The notes: generated from the letters alone by a model not told the origin. DNA of 64,000 bases from Anaeromyxobacter terrae (GCF_022690685.1 NZ_JALCYY010000001.1:62001-126000); one strand, 5' to 3'; shown: positions 43,483 through 52,189, counted from the first letter of the stretch. Numbers and translations: made by a program.

Positions 43483-44700
43483 CTAGCGGCGACGGGGCGT
43501 CGCGGCGAGCTGGGAGCCCGGGGGGGCCTGCAGCTCGGCCCCCCCGGTGAGATCGTCCGCGGGCTCGCGGTCGGGCGCGGCGGCGTGCACCTTCAGCACG
43601 CGGTAGAGGCTGTCGCGCTCCGCCGGCACGCGGCCGGCGGCGCGGATGAGGTCGTGCAGGCTGCGTTCCGAGAGCGCCTGGGGGACGGTCGAGCCGGCCA
43701 TGTGGTAGATGCGCTCCTCGAGCACCGTGCCGTCCACGTCGTCCACGCCGAAGGCGAGCGACGTCTGGGCGAGCCGCTCCCCGAGCGACACCCAGTACGC
43801 CTTCACGTGGTCGAAGTTGTCGAGGTAGAGGCGCGCCACCGCGAGCGTGCGGAGCGCGTCGTAGCCCGTCGGCTTGGGGAACGCCTTGCCGATCATGTTG
43901 TGCTCGGGGTGGAACGCGAGCGGGATGAAGACCTGGAACCCGCCCGTCTCGTCCTGCAGCTCGCGCAGGAGCCGCATGTGGTCGACGCGCTCGTCGAGCC
44001 GCTCGATGTGGCCGTAGAGCATCGTCGCGTTGGTCTTGAGGCCGAGCCGGTGCGCGGTGCGGTGGATCTCGAGCCACTGCTCGGCGGTCGCCTTGTCGTC
44101 GCAGATCTTCCGGCGCACCCGCTTCGCGAAGATCTCCGCGCCGCCGCCGGGCATCGTGTCCATGCCGGCCGAGTGCAGCTCGCGGAGCACCTGCTCGTAG
44201 CTCTTCCCGAACTTCTCCGCGAAGAAGTGGATCTCGATGGCGGTGAACGCCTTGATGGCGAGCTCGGGCCAGGCGGTCCGGATCCGGCGCAGGAGCTCCG
44301 GGTAGTACTCCCACGGGAGGTCCGGGTGCAGGCCGGAGACGATGTGCACCTCGGTGATGCCGAGGCCGCGCCGCGAGAGGACCTTCTGCACGGCGTCGTC
44401 GAGCGACATCGTGTAGCCCTCGGACGCCACCTGGTCGTCCTTTCGCGCGAACGAGCAGAACTTGCAGGTCGCGACGCAGACGTTCGTGGGGTTCAGGTGG
44501 ACGTTGCGGTTGTAGAAGGTGAGGTCGCCGTGGCGCGCCTCGCGGACGTGGTTCGCGAGCGCGCCCACCGCGGCGAGGTCGGCCGCCTCGAGGAGGCGCA
44601 GCGCGTCGGCGTCGGTGAGGCGCTCGCCGGCGAGGACCTTGTCGCGGATGGGGCCGAGGCCGTCGCGCTCGAGGGCGCGGTGCGCGAGGGTCGAGATCAT
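43483..44700 (-). CDS. mqnE: Aminofutalosine synthase (radical SAM)
   Basis: It makes aminodeoxyfutalosine from 3-(1-carboxyvinyloxy)benzoate and SAM. The product has 405 residues. The radical-SAM motif is CVATCKFCSFAR. NVHLNPTNVC, VSGLHPDLPWEYY, AFTAIEIHFFAEKFG and MPGGGAEIFAKRVRRKIC are typical of MqnE rather than MqnC. The ATG at 44700 directly abuts the ubiX stop codon. The last 40 residues (rich in Pro and Ala) look like a disordered extension. Confidence 0.95.
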   Translation of the reverse strand: MISTLAHRALERDGLGPIRDKVLAGERLTDADALRLLEAADLAAVGALANHVREARHGDLTFYNRNVHLNPTNVCVATCKFCSFARKDDQVASEGYTMSLDDAVQKVLSRRGLGITEVHIVSGLHPDLPWEYYPELLRRIRTAWPELAIKAFTAIEIHFFAEKFGKSYEQVLRELHSAGMDTMPGGGAEIFAKRVRRKICDDKATAEQWLEIHRTAHRLGLKTNATMLYGHIERLDERVDHMRLLRELQDETGGFQVFIPLAFHPEHNMIGKAFPKPTGYDALRTLAVARLYLDNFDHVKAYWVSLGERLAQTSLAFGVDDVDGTVLEERIYHMAGSTVPQALSERSLHDLIRAAGRVPAERDSLYRVLKVHAAAPDREPADDLTGGAELQAPPGSQLAATPRRR

Positions 44701-45324
44701 CTAGGGTTCCTCTCGTGAATCGGCGAGCGGGGGGTCCGGAGGGGCTTCATCCCCCCGGCTAGAAGGAGAGAGACCCTCCCAGCGCTTCATGAGCTCGTTC
44801 GGCAGGCCGAGCCGGTCGAGCACGCGCGCGACGACGGTGTCCACGAGCGCGTCGATGGTCTTCGGGGAAGAGTAGAACGACGGCGAGGCGGGCATGACGA
44901 ACGCGCCCGCCTCGATGACCTGGGTGATGGCCCGCGCGTGCACGAGCGAGAGGGGCGTCTCGCGCAGCACGAGCACGAGCTTCTTCCGCTCCTTCAGCAT
45001 CACGTCGCCGGCCCGGCCGACGAGGTCGATCGAGATGCCATGCGCGATCCGCGCGAGCGCGCCGGACGAGCAGGGGATGATCACCATCCCGTCGTACAGC
45101 GCAGAGCCGGAGGCGAAGGGCGCGGTGAAGTCCTGGTTCTTCCAGACGCGGAACGGGTAGCGCGGCTCCGTCCCGATCTCCTGCTTCCAGACCTGCTTGC
45201 CGGTCTGGGTGAAGACGAGATCCACCGAGACGCCGTGCTTCTCCCCGTTCGCGGCGAGGAAGTCGAGGAGCCGCTTCGCGTAGGGCGCGCCGGACGCGCC
45301 GGAGATTGCGACGACGAGCTTCAC
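44701..45324 (-). CDS. ubiX: UbiX-like flavin prenyltransferase (MqnM)
   Basis: It makes the prenylated FMN cofactor used by UbiD-type decarboxylases. The product has 207 residues from the GTG at 45324, which overlaps the menG stop by four bases. Diagnostic motifs are VVAISGASGAPYAKRLL, IPCSSGALARIAHGI and LRETPLSLVHARAI. The C-terminal 25 residues are extra. Placed with a UbiD homologue and futalosine genes, it fits MqnM of the late pathway. Confidence 0.93.
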   Translation of the reverse strand: MKLVVAISGASGAPYAKRLLDFLAANGEKHGVSVDLVFTQTGKQVWKQEIGTEPRYPFRVWKNQDFTAPFASGSALYDGMVIIPCSSGALARIAHGISIDLVGRAGDVMLKERKKLVLVLRETPLSLVHARAITQVIEAGAFVMPASPSFYSSPKTIDALVDTVVARVLDRLGLPNELMKRWEGLSPSSRGDEAPPDPPLADSREEP

Positions 45325-46022
45325 GCCCGCACCGCCGTCACGAGGCCGCACACGCCCGGGAAGAGCGTCTCGCCGCGCACGTCCCGGAAGCCCGCCCGCC
45401 GCGCCGCGTCCTCGAACTCCGGGCGCGAGGCGAAGCGCTCCATCGAGGCGACCAGGTAGCGGTACGCCTCCGGGTCGGGGGAGAGGATCCGGCCGAGGAC
45501 CGGCAGCGCGAGCCGGTTGTACGCCCCGTGCACGAAGCGGGAGCCGGTCGACTCCGGGCGGAAGAACTCGAGGACGCCGAGGCGGCCGCCGGGCCTCAGC
45601 ACGCGCGCGAGCTCGGCGAGCCCCACCTCGTAGCGCTCCAGGTTCCGCATCCCGAAGGTCACGGTGGCGAGGTCGAAGCGCGCGCCGCGGAACGGCAGCG
45701 CCATCGCGTCCGCCTGGCTCGCGGGCAGGCCCGTCTTCTCCACGCCGCGCGCGAGCATCTGGAAGGAGAAGTCCGCGCCGACGATGCGGAGCCCCGGCGC
45801 GCGCCGGCGGGCGAGCGCGGCGACGTCCATGGTGCCCGCGCACAGGTCGAGCAGCGCCTCGCCGTCCCGCGGCGCGAGGTCCGAGAGGAGCCGCCGCCGC
45901 CAGGCCTGATCGACCTTGAGCGTCATGACGCGGTTGAGCAGGTCGTAGCGGGGGGCGATGCGGTCGAACATCGCGCGCACCGCGGAGCCGCGCTGCGCCT
46001 CGCCGGGAAGGGGAACGGTCAC
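45321..46022 (-). CDS. menG: Demethylmenaquinone methyltransferase
   Basis: It methylates demethylmenaquinone with SAM, the last step. The product has 233 residues from the GTG at 46022, which overlaps the ubiD stop by four bases. UbiE/MenG signatures are MFDRIAPRYDLLNRVMT, LLDLCAGTMDVA, ATVTFGMRNLERY and RVLRPGGRLGVLEF. In this menaquinone operon MenG is the natural name; ubiE is a synonym. Confidence 0.93.
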   Translation of the reverse strand: MTVPLPGEAQRGSAVRAMFDRIAPRYDLLNRVMTLKVDQAWRRRLLSDLAPRDGEALLDLCAGTMDVAALARRRAPGLRIVGADFSFQMLARGVEKTGLPASQADAMALPFRGARFDLATVTFGMRNLERYEVGLAELARVLRPGGRLGVLEFFRPESTGSRFVHGAYNRLALPVLGRILSPDPEAYRYLVASMERFASRPEFEDAARRAGFRDVRGETLFPGVCGLVTAVRA

Positions 46023-47548
46023 TGGAGGATCCCTCCGCGCCGGGGCGTCCACGACGCCGCGGGCGGCGGCGCGATGCGGGGACGTCGCGGGTTCTCCGCG
46101 CCGGGGACCAGGCGCGCGTAGAGCGCATCCATCCGCGCGACCACCTCGGGCGGGTGGACGCACACCTCCGGCCACTCGCGCCCGCCCTCCTCGGTCCACT
46201 TGCGCGTCGCGTCCACGCCGATCTTCCCGCCGAAGGCGAAGTGCGAGGCCGCGTGGTCGAGCACGTCCACCGGCCCGTCGGCGATGACGAGGTCGCGCTT
46301 CACGTCCACGTTCGCGAAGGCGCGCCACGCGGCCTGCGAGACGTCCTGCACGTCCACGTCCTCGTCGAACACGACGAGCGTCTTCGTCTGCGCCATCTGG
46401 CCGGAGCCCCACAGGCCGTGGATGACCTTCTTCGCCTGCCCGGGGTGGTCCTTCCTGATCGAGACGAGGCAGAGGTTGTGGAACACGCCCTCCACCGGCA
46501 TCGCCATGTCCACGATCTCGGGGAAGATCATCTGCAGCATGGGCAGGAACATCCGCTCCGTCGCCTTGCCGAGCCACTGATCCTCGACCGGCGGCGGCCC
46601 GACCACGGTGGCCGGGTAGATCGGGTCGCGCCGGTGCGTCACCGCGACGACGTCCAGCGCGGGGTAGTCGTCCGCGAGCGAGTAGAAGCCGGTGTGGTCG
46701 CCGAACGGCCCCTCGCGCACGAGCGGCGCGGAGGTGTCGACGTAGCCCTCGATGACGAGATCCGCGTCGGCGGGGACGTCGAGGTCCACCGCGACGCCCT
46801 TCGCCATCCGCACCGCCTCGCCGCGCAGGAACCCGGCGAAGAGGTACTCGTCCACGTTGGGCGGGAGCGGCGCGGACGCGCAGTAGGTGAGGGCGGGGTC
46901 GCCGCCGAGCGCGATCGCGACCGGCATCCGCTCGCCGCGCTTCTGGTAGGCGCGGTAGTGCGCGGTCGCGGTCTTGTGGAGCTGCCAGTGCATGGCGAGC
47001 CGCCGCGGCCCGAGCACCTGCAGCCGGTACATGCCGACGTTGCGGATCCCCGTCTCCGGGTCGCGCGTGATGACCTGCGGGAGCGTGATGAACGGACCCC
47101 CGTCGTGCGGCCAGGTGGTGAGCACCGGCAGGATCCCGAGATCCGGCTCGCGGACGACGACCTCCTGGCTCGCCGCCGACGAGACGTGCTTCGGCGTCAT
47201 CGTCGCGAGCTTCCCGAGCTTCGGGAGCATCTTGAGCTTGTCCCAGAGCGACTGCGGCGGGGCCATGTGCAGGAGCGCGCGCAGCTCGCGGGCGTGCTCC
47301 TCGAAGTCCTCGGAGGAGAGCGCCCAGCTCGTGCGGCGGCGCGTCCCGAACAGGTTCATCGCGACCGGGAAGCCTCCGGGCGCTCGACCCTTCACGTTCT
47401 CGAAGAGGAGCGCCGGCCCGCCCTGCTTCGCCGCGCGGTCCGCCAGCGCGGCCATCTCGAGCACCGGATCGACCGGCTCCTTCACGCGGACGAGCTCGCC
47501 CGCCGTCTCGAGCCGATCGAGGAACTCCCGCAAGGAGCGGTAGGCCAT
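46019..47548 (-). CDS. mqnL: UbiD-family decarboxylase of menaquinone synthesis (MqnL)
   Basis: This prenyl-FMN-dependent decarboxylase is expected to act on the prenylated naphthoate. The product has 509 residues, the usual UbiD length. Motifs include LLFENVKGRAPGGFPVAMNL, HDGGPFITLPQVITRDPETG, the cofactor region GMYRLQVLGPRRLAMHW and GPFGDHTGFYSL. It is the promoter-proximal gene of the operon. The ATG at 47548 lies just downstream of a predicted promoter and palindromic operator. Confidence 0.92.
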   Translation of the reverse strand: MAYRSLREFLDRLETAGELVRVKEPVDPVLEMAALADRAAKQGGPALLFENVKGRAPGGFPVAMNLFGTRRRTSWALSSEDFEEHARELRALLHMAPPQSLWDKLKMLPKLGKLATMTPKHVSSAASQEVVVREPDLGILPVLTTWPHDGGPFITLPQVITRDPETGIRNVGMYRLQVLGPRRLAMHWQLHKTATAHYRAYQKRGERMPVAIALGGDPALTYCASAPLPPNVDEYLFAGFLRGEAVRMAKGVAVDLDVPADADLVIEGYVDTSAPLVREGPFGDHTGFYSLADDYPALDVVAVTHRRDPIYPATVVGPPPVEDQWLGKATERMFLPMLQMIFPEIVDMAMPVEGVFHNLCLVSIRKDHPGQAKKVIHGLWGSGQMAQTKTLVVFDEDVDVQDVSQAAWRAFANVDVKRDLVIADGPVDVLDHAASHFAFGGKIGVDATRKWTEEGGREWPEVCVHPPEVVARMDALYARLVPGAENPRRPRIAPPPAASWTPRRGGILQ

Positions 47549-47558
47549 GGCGCGGCGA

Positions 47559-47587
47559 TCTGTACCAGTGGCGCCGCCGGGTTTCAA
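47559..47587 (-). promoter_or_regulatory. Predicted promoter of the menaquinone operon
   Basis: On the minus strand TTGAAA (47582-47587) is followed after 17 bases by TACAGA (47559-47564), just upstream of the mqnL ATG. The short distance implies a very short leader. The -35 overlaps the palindrome at 47583-47598. Confidence 0.45.
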
Positions 47588-47598
47588 TGTTCGTTGAA
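47583..47598. promoter_or_regulatory. Palindromic operator candidate before the menaquinone operon
   Basis: The sequence TTCAATGTTCGTTGAA is a 6-4-6 inverted repeat with one mismatch in the arms. Its reverse complement matches the element at 54589-54604 in 14 of 16 positions. It overlaps the predicted -35 of the mqnL promoter, a typical repressor position. Confidence 0.55.
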
Positions 47599-47676
47599 CG
47601 GGAACGTCCGGGGCGAACAGGCCCCCGCGCCAGCCCGGTTTCCCCCGGCGCGAAGGTCGGATACAACGCGGGCCCG

Positions 47677-47952
47677 ATGGACCGCAGAAACCAGGCCCGC
47701 ACCCTCGTCGCCAGCGCGCTCGCCGAGGTCGAGGCGGAGCTCGCGGCCCCGAAGTACCAGCTCTGCCCGACGCAGCTCGGCGCCTGCCGGGACACGCTCC
47801 GCTCCTACCTCCGGTCGCTCGACGCGGGCGCGCTCCCGCCGAAGCGCGACCGCGAGGAGGGCCTCGGCCGGATGATCGCGGACTCCTGGCCGTTCGACGT
47901 CCCGCTCGGCGCGCTCGTGCTGCGTGCCGAGCGCGCCTGGCGTAACGCCTGA
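47677..47952 (+). CDS. Small hypothetical protein, 91 aa
   Basis: It starts at the ATG at 47677 and reads as a helical soluble protein (RTLVASALAEVEAELAAPKY, ACRDTLRSYLRSLDAG, ADSWPFDVPLGALVLRAER). There is no signal or membrane helix. I do not recognise the family. It is divergent from the menaquinone operon and 12 bases before the GH5 gene, so possibly cotranscribed with it. Confidence 0.6.
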   Translation: MDRRNQARTLVASALAEVEAELAAPKYQLCPTQLGACRDTLRSYLRSLDAGALPPKRDREEGLGRMIADSWPFDVPLGALVLRAERAWRNA

Positions 47953-47964
47953 TGTGAGCGCCCC

Positions 47965-49101
47965 GTGCGCGCGGCGCTGCTCGCCCTCATCTTGCTCGGC
48001 GTGGCCGCGTGCGACGCCGGGCGCGATCTGGAGGAGGAGGCCGCCGCCTGCGACGAGGGGCCGGCGTCCGCCCTGCCCGGCGTGGACGGCCACCTCGTCG
48101 CCCTGAACGCGTACTACCTCCAGGAGGAGGCGACGCGCGCGCTCCGCCGCGGCGAGGTCGAGGCCGCGGCCGTCGAGGAGACGCTCGCGAAGGCGGCCGC
48201 GCTCGGGGTGCGCGCGGTGCGCACGAACGCGTTCAACGACGGCGCGGGCGACGCGGCGATGCAGACGGCGCCGCTCCTCTACGACGAGGTCGCCCTGCGC
48301 GGCCTCGACCTCGTCCTCGCCCGCGCGCACGCCCACGGGCTCCGGCTCGTCCTGCCGCTCGCGAACCGCTGGGATGACTACGGCGGCCAGCGCCAGTACG
48401 TCGCGTGGGCGGGGCTCCCCGAGCCGCGCGAGGGCGACCCGCGCTTCTTCACGGAGCGCGCGGTCGTCGAGCACTTCCGCGCGCACGTGGCGGCGCTCCT
48501 CGACCGGGTGAGCACGATCGATGGGATCCGCTGGGGCGACCACCCCGCCGTGCTCGCCTGGGAGCTCGTGAACGAGCCCCGCGCGGAGGGCGTCTCGCGG
48601 GAGGCCCTCCGCGCCTGGGTGGACGAGCTCGCCGCGCTCGTGAAGGCGCGCGCGCCCGGCCACCTCGTCGGCTCCGGCGAGGAGGGGCTCGACGGCGAGG
48701 AGTTCGCGCTCCTCACCGCGTCGCCGTACGTCGACTACGCGAGCGTGCACCTCTACCCGGAGGCGTGGGGCGTCCCGGCGGACTTCGCGGCGTTCTTCGG
48801 GGCGGGATTCCTCTCCGAGCGGATCGCGACCGCGCGCCGGCTGGGGAAGCCGCTGCTGGTCGGCGAGCTGGGGCTCCGCAACGACGGGCTGCCGCTCGAG
48901 GACCGCCGCGCGATCTACCGCGGCTGGTTCCGATGCATCCGCCGGGCGGGCGGGGCGGGCGTCGCGCCCTGGCTCTTCGCCTACGACGCGCGCCCGGACG
49001 GGTGGGACCCGTACACGTTCCGGTGGCGGGACGGCACCGACCCCGCCGACCCGGTGAACCGCTACGCGGACCTCGTGCGCGACGCCGCGGCGATGCCTTG
49101 A
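47965..49101 (+). CDS. Glycoside hydrolase family 5-like lipoprotein (mannanase-like)
   Basis: The product has 378 residues from the GTG at 47965. The signal ends in LGVAACDAG with a lipobox Cys. The mature part is a TIM barrel with RTNAFNDG, the acid/base Glu in LAWELVNEPRAEG and the nucleophile Glu in PLLVGELGLRND, the arrangement of GH5 endo-mannanases and related clan A enzymes. YASVHLYPEAWG also matches. It is expected to be membrane-anchored and periplasmic or surface-facing, acting on beta-mannan or a similar glycan. The substrate is inferred from similarity by eye. Confidence 0.8.
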   Translation: MRAALLALILLGVAACDAGRDLEEEAAACDEGPASALPGVDGHLVALNAYYLQEEATRALRRGEVEAAAVEETLAKAAALGVRAVRTNAFNDGAGDAAMQTAPLLYDEVALRGLDLVLARAHAHGLRLVLPLANRWDDYGGQRQYVAWAGLPEPREGDPRFFTERAVVEHFRAHVAALLDRVSTIDGIRWGDHPAVLAWELVNEPRAEGVSREALRAWVDELAALVKARAPGHLVGSGEEGLDGEEFALLTASPYVDYASVHLYPEAWGVPADFAAFFGAGFLSERIATARRLGKPLLVGELGLRNDGLPLEDRRAIYRGWFRCIRRAGGAGVAPWLFAYDARPDGWDPYTFRWRDGTDPADPVNRYADLVRDAAAMP

Positions 49102-49257
49102 CGGTCGGTGCAGCAGGGACCGCACGCATCCCGGGCGCCTGCCCGCCCGCCGGGCTGAACGTTGGGGATGGCCACGCGGAGGCGCTGGCGCGACCCGCGC
49201 GCGTCCGCGAGCTTTCCGCCCTGCGGCGCGCGTTCGGTCGCCGCGAGGAGGTTCGAC

Positions 49258-49809
49258 ATGGGTCGGTTCGGCGTGACGGCGTGGGCGGCGGGGCTCGCGA
49301 GCGCGGCGGCGGTGGCGCTCACGGTGGGTGTACCGGCGCGTGGGGCGGGAAACGGCGACGGGGGCGACTCACGGATCCAGCGCGGCTTCGCGATCGCGCC
49401 GGTCGAGCTCAACCTCGAGGGGAAGAACCGCGGGCTCGTCGGCCTCGGCAGCTACCTCGTGAACGCGGTCGGCGGCTGCAACGACTGCCACACGAACCCG
49501 CCGTACGCGCCCGGCGGAAACCCGTTCCTGGGGGAGCCGAAGCAGGTCAACGCCGCCCATTACCTGGCCGGCGGCATGGCGTTCGGGCCGTTCATCTCGG
49601 CGAACATCACCCCCGACTCCTCGGGCCGGCCGGAGGGGCTCACGCTCGACGAGTTCAAGGAGGTCATGCGGACGGGCGTCGACCCCGACAGCGGGATGCT
49701 CCTGCAGGTGATGCCGTGGCCGGTCTACGGCCAGATGACGGACCGCGATCTCGAGGCGATCTACGCCTACCTGACCGAGATCCCGCACGCCGAGCCCGCG
49801 GCGCCGTGA
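49258..49809 (+). CDS. Secreted c-type cytochrome, single heme
   Basis: The product has 183 residues. The ATG at 49258, after GAGGAGG, gives a cleavable signal peptide (VTAWAAGLASAAAVALTVGV). One heme site, GGCNDCHTNPPY, is followed by GPFISANITPDSSG and a distal Met candidate in LQVMPWPVYGQMTDRDL, a pattern common in small cytochrome c subunits attached to dehydrogenases. The ending EAIYAYLTEIPHAEP is typical. No dehydrogenase partner is adjacent. The protein is periplasmic. Confidence 0.85.
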   Translation: MGRFGVTAWAAGLASAAAVALTVGVPARGAGNGDGGDSRIQRGFAIAPVELNLEGKNRGLVGLGSYLVNAVGGCNDCHTNPPYAPGGNPFLGEPKQVNAAHYLAGGMAFGPFISANITPDSSGRPEGLTLDEFKEVMRTGVDPDSGMLLQVMPWPVYGQMTDRDLEAIYAYLTEIPHAEPAAP

Positions 49810-49817
49810 CCTCGAGC

Positions 49818-49850
49818 GGGCGCGGGCGCCAGCGAGGGCCCGCGCCCTTT
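49818..49850. terminator. Intrinsic terminator between convergent genes
   Basis: The stem GGGCGCGGGC (49818-49827) pairs with GCCCGCGCCC (49838-49847). The loop has 10 nt and the plus strand follows with TTT. It sits between the stop codons of the cytochrome and the GNA1162-like gene. Confidence 0.7.
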
Positions 49851-49854
49851 GCCA

Positions 49855-50511
49855 TCAGAGCCGCGTGTCGGCGCCGAGGTCCTTGCCGAACTCGGGCCGG
49901 TACGGTCCCGCCGGGAAGCCGGGACCGGGGAACGAGAGCGCCTTCCAGTTCGCCTGCCGCGCGAGCGGCATGTAGTTCGGCGAGGCCTTCGTCACCGCGG
50001 CGGCCACCATCGCGCCGATGATCCCGCCGCCGCCGGAGTCGGGCTGGTAGGTCATCGCCTCGTGGTCCGTCCAGATCGTCTCGCCGGTCTTCCCGTCCTT
50101 GAGGACGTACGCGAACTCGACGTTCACCTGCGTCGTGACGACGAGGTACTTCGCCTCCCACTTCTCGATGGAGACGTAGAGCGCAGCGTCGGCGCCGAAG
50201 AGCGCGCAGAGCCGGCCGGGATCGGCGCCGTGCACGAGGGCGGCGTCGGCGAGGCCGTCGTCCTCGAGGAGCCGCTTCACGAGGTTCACCGGGAAGACGT
50301 AGTAGCCCCGCTCCGCCACCGGGATGGGCAGGGTGGAGAGGAAGTAGTCCGCGGCGTCCACGTTCACCGTCTTGTTGACGACCGGGACGATGAGGATGGC
50401 GCGGGGCTGCGCCGCGACGAACTTGGAGTAGTCCTTGCGCGGCGCGGTCGCGCAGGCGGAGAGGAGCGCGAGGATCGCGGCAGCGGCGGAGATGCGGGCG
50501 TGCCGGGACAT
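49855..50511 (-). CDS. GNA1162/DUF799-family lipoprotein
   Basis: The product has 218 residues. The ATG at 50511 gives a signal with lipobox LLSACATAP. The body matches the GNA1162-like family: RAILIVPVVNKTVNVDA, DYFLSTLPIPVAERGYYVFP and DAALYVSIEKWEAKY. The family typically sits with CsgG-like and DUF4810 lipoproteins, as here. A role in an outer-membrane lipoprotein assembly or secretion complex has been proposed for such clusters; the mechanism is unknown. Confidence 0.85.
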   Translation of the reverse strand: MSRHARISAAAAILALLSACATAPRKDYSKFVAAQPRAILIVPVVNKTVNVDAADYFLSTLPIPVAERGYYVFPVNLVKRLLEDDGLADAALVHGADPGRLCALFGADAALYVSIEKWEAKYLVVTTQVNVEFAYVLKDGKTGETIWTDHEAMTYQPDSGGGGIIGAMVAAAVTKASPNYMPLARQANWKALSFPGPGFPAGPYRPEFGKDLGADTRL

Positions 50512-50512
50512 G

Positions 50513-50917
50513 TCAGCTCCTCCTCGTCGCGCCGGCGGGGCCCTTCGCCGGAGTGGACGGGGTCTTCGCGCGCTTCTGCTCCGCGTTGCGGATCATCTTC
50601 TCCATGAAGACGCGCGACTCGGGCCACTGATCGCGCTCCCGCTGGAAGTAGGCGATCGCGTCGTCGTGGCGTCCTTCCTCCATGAGCGCGTAGCCGTACT
50701 CGGCGAAGCAGCCGGGCGGCACCTTCTCGCCGCGCTGGGTGGCGTCGCGGATGACGGCGTCGAGGCTCGCCACGAAGTTCTCGCGATCCTGGGGGTTCTT
50801 GTAGTGCGCGTACAGCGCCTCGTCGTAGTCACCCCAGGAGTACATCGTCTGGCGAGCGCAGCCCTGGAGGCCGACGAGGAGCGCCGCGGAGGTGAGGAGC
50901 AGGGTCGGCCGGTTCAT
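50513..50917 (-). CDS. DUF4810-type lipoprotein
   Basis: The product has 134 residues. The signal ends in LQGCARQTMYSWGDYDEAL; the YSWG..Y..ALY signature after the lipidated Cys is characteristic of DUF4810. TPR-like helices follow (GCFAEYGYALMEEGRHDDAI, AYFQRERDQWPESRVF). Its stop and start lie one or two bases from the neighbouring genes, forming a tight operon with the CsgG-like gene upstream and the GNA1162-like gene downstream. Confidence 0.85.
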   Translation of the reverse strand: MNRPTLLLTSAALLVGLQGCARQTMYSWGDYDEALYAHYKNPQDRENFVASLDAVIRDATQRGEKVPPGCFAEYGYALMEEGRHDDAIAYFQRERDQWPESRVFMEKMIRNAEQKRAKTPSTPAKGPAGATRRS

Positions 50918-50918
50918 G

Positions 50919-51221
50919 TCAGTGCACCTGGATGGTCTTGAGCTCGCTCTCGACGAACACCTTCTGCCGGTGCAGCACGTTCCCGGCGCCGTCGCGCACG
51001 TCCACCTCGTGCGAGCCCGGCTCCACGAGCAGCACGTTCGGATGGCCGTCGTACGCGCTCGCCGCGCCCGCCGACTGGCCGTCGACGAACAGGACCGCCC
51101 CCGCGGGCGCGCCCGCCACGGCGAGGCTGGGGCGGGTGTCCGGCGTGCGAACCACCGTCTGCGGCATCGCGCAGGCGCCGAGCGCGAGCACTGCCTGAAG
51201 CATGAGGACCTTGCCCGTCAT
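50919..51221 (-). CDS. Small PEGA-like lipoprotein
   Basis: The product has 100 residues. The ATG at 51221 is chosen because GAGG lies six bases upstream; a GTG at 51233 overlapping the csgG-like stop is an alternative. The lipobox is LALGACAMP. The remainder resembles a PEGA-type beta domain (GAPAGAVLFVDGQSAG; VLLVEPGSHEVDVRDG). This extra gene sits between the CsgG-like and DUF4810 genes and may be a surface accessory of the complex. Confidence 0.75.
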   Translation of the reverse strand: MTGKVLMLQAVLALGACAMPQTVVRTPDTRPSLAVAGAPAGAVLFVDGQSAGAASAYDGHPNVLLVEPGSHEVDVRDGAGNVLHRQKVFVESELKTIQVH

Positions 51222-51229
51222 TGCGCACC

Positions 51230-52189
51230 TCACGACTTCGGCTCCGTCACGAAGAGCTTCGCGAGCGCCGCGGGTTCGACCCGGCCGCTGACCACCTGGC
51301 AGGCCGCGCCCTCGTTCGTCTCGCTGTCGCCGAACAGGCTCACCACCCGCAGCGTCGCGACCTGCTTGGGCGGGAGCGTCACCTCGAACCCGCTCTGCTT
51401 GCTCTTCACCGTCGAGCCCGCCTCCATGACCGCGAGGGTGTCGCCCTCGCGCAGGCCCTGGTGCTTGCCGCCGGTGATGAACAGCTGCGCGCCCTGCACC
51501 TCGAGGATGTCCGTGCGCCAGGGGCGGTCGGCGAGCGTCGCCGCGAGCCGGTCGATGACGTCGGAGATGGCCGCGGCGATGGCGCGGTCGTTGAGCGTCG
51601 CGTCGTACTCGGAGTGGCTGCCGAACCCGGCGATCTCGCCCGACTCGGTGCTCGCCTCCCCGGCGCCGATCGCCGAGAAGTAGGCGTGGCCGGTCTTCAC
51701 GTCCACGAGGCGGACGTCGACCTTCGCGTGCGCGAGCTGGACCTTGGTGCTGCTCAGGAACCCGCTCTTCCCGCCGACCGAGCGGCCGAACTCGGTGACC
51801 GAGCCGGTGATCACCGTGTCGGCCCCGACCAGCTTGCCGCCCGAGAGCTGCTGCTCGCGCTCGAGCTTCTGGAGATCCGGGCGCTCCAGCACGACGAAGT
51901 TCCCGGACATGATGAGCCGCGAGGCGAGCATGTCCGACGCCTGCTTGCCGATCCGATCGAGGTCGGCGTCGTTCAGCAACGACCGCCCGTAGTTCGTCTC
52001 GTTCGAGAAGCGCGCGATGGCGAGCTTCATCTTGTAGCGCTTCGCGGCGGGCGCCTGGCGCGCCTCCTGCGCCGAGAGCTGCGCCGCCTTCGGCACCGGC
52101 GACTCCGCCGGCGCGGGCTTCTCCGACACCGTCGCGCAGGCCTGCAAGAGCAGGGCGGCGGCGCCGGCAGCGATCCCGATCCTTCTCAT
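51230..52189 (-). CDS. CsgG-family outer-membrane lipoprotein
   Basis: The product has 319 residues. The signal has lipobox LLLQACATV. The CsgG/HfaB fold is indicated by KLAIARFSNETNYGRS, DMLASRLIMSGNFVVLERPD, GADTVITGSVTEFGRSVGG and VDVRLVDVKTGHAYFS. CsgG proteins form oligomeric secretion pores in the outer membrane. No curli fibre genes are present, and this four-gene layout is the CsgG/DUF4810/GNA1162 type rather than curli. It is the first gene of that operon. Confidence 0.87.
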   Translation of the reverse strand: MRRIGIAAGAAALLLQACATVSEKPAPAESPVPKAAQLSAQEARQAPAAKRYKMKLAIARFSNETNYGRSLLNDADLDRIGKQASDMLASRLIMSGNFVVLERPDLQKLEREQQLSGGKLVGADTVITGSVTEFGRSVGGKSGFLSSTKVQLAHAKVDVRLVDVKTGHAYFSAIGAGEASTESGEIAGFGSHSEYDATLNDRAIAAAISDVIDRLAATLADRPWRTDILEVQGAQLFITGGKHQGLREGDTLAVMEAGSTVKSKQSGFEVTLPPKQVATLRVVSLFGDSETNEGAACQVVSGRVEPAALAKLFVTEPKS

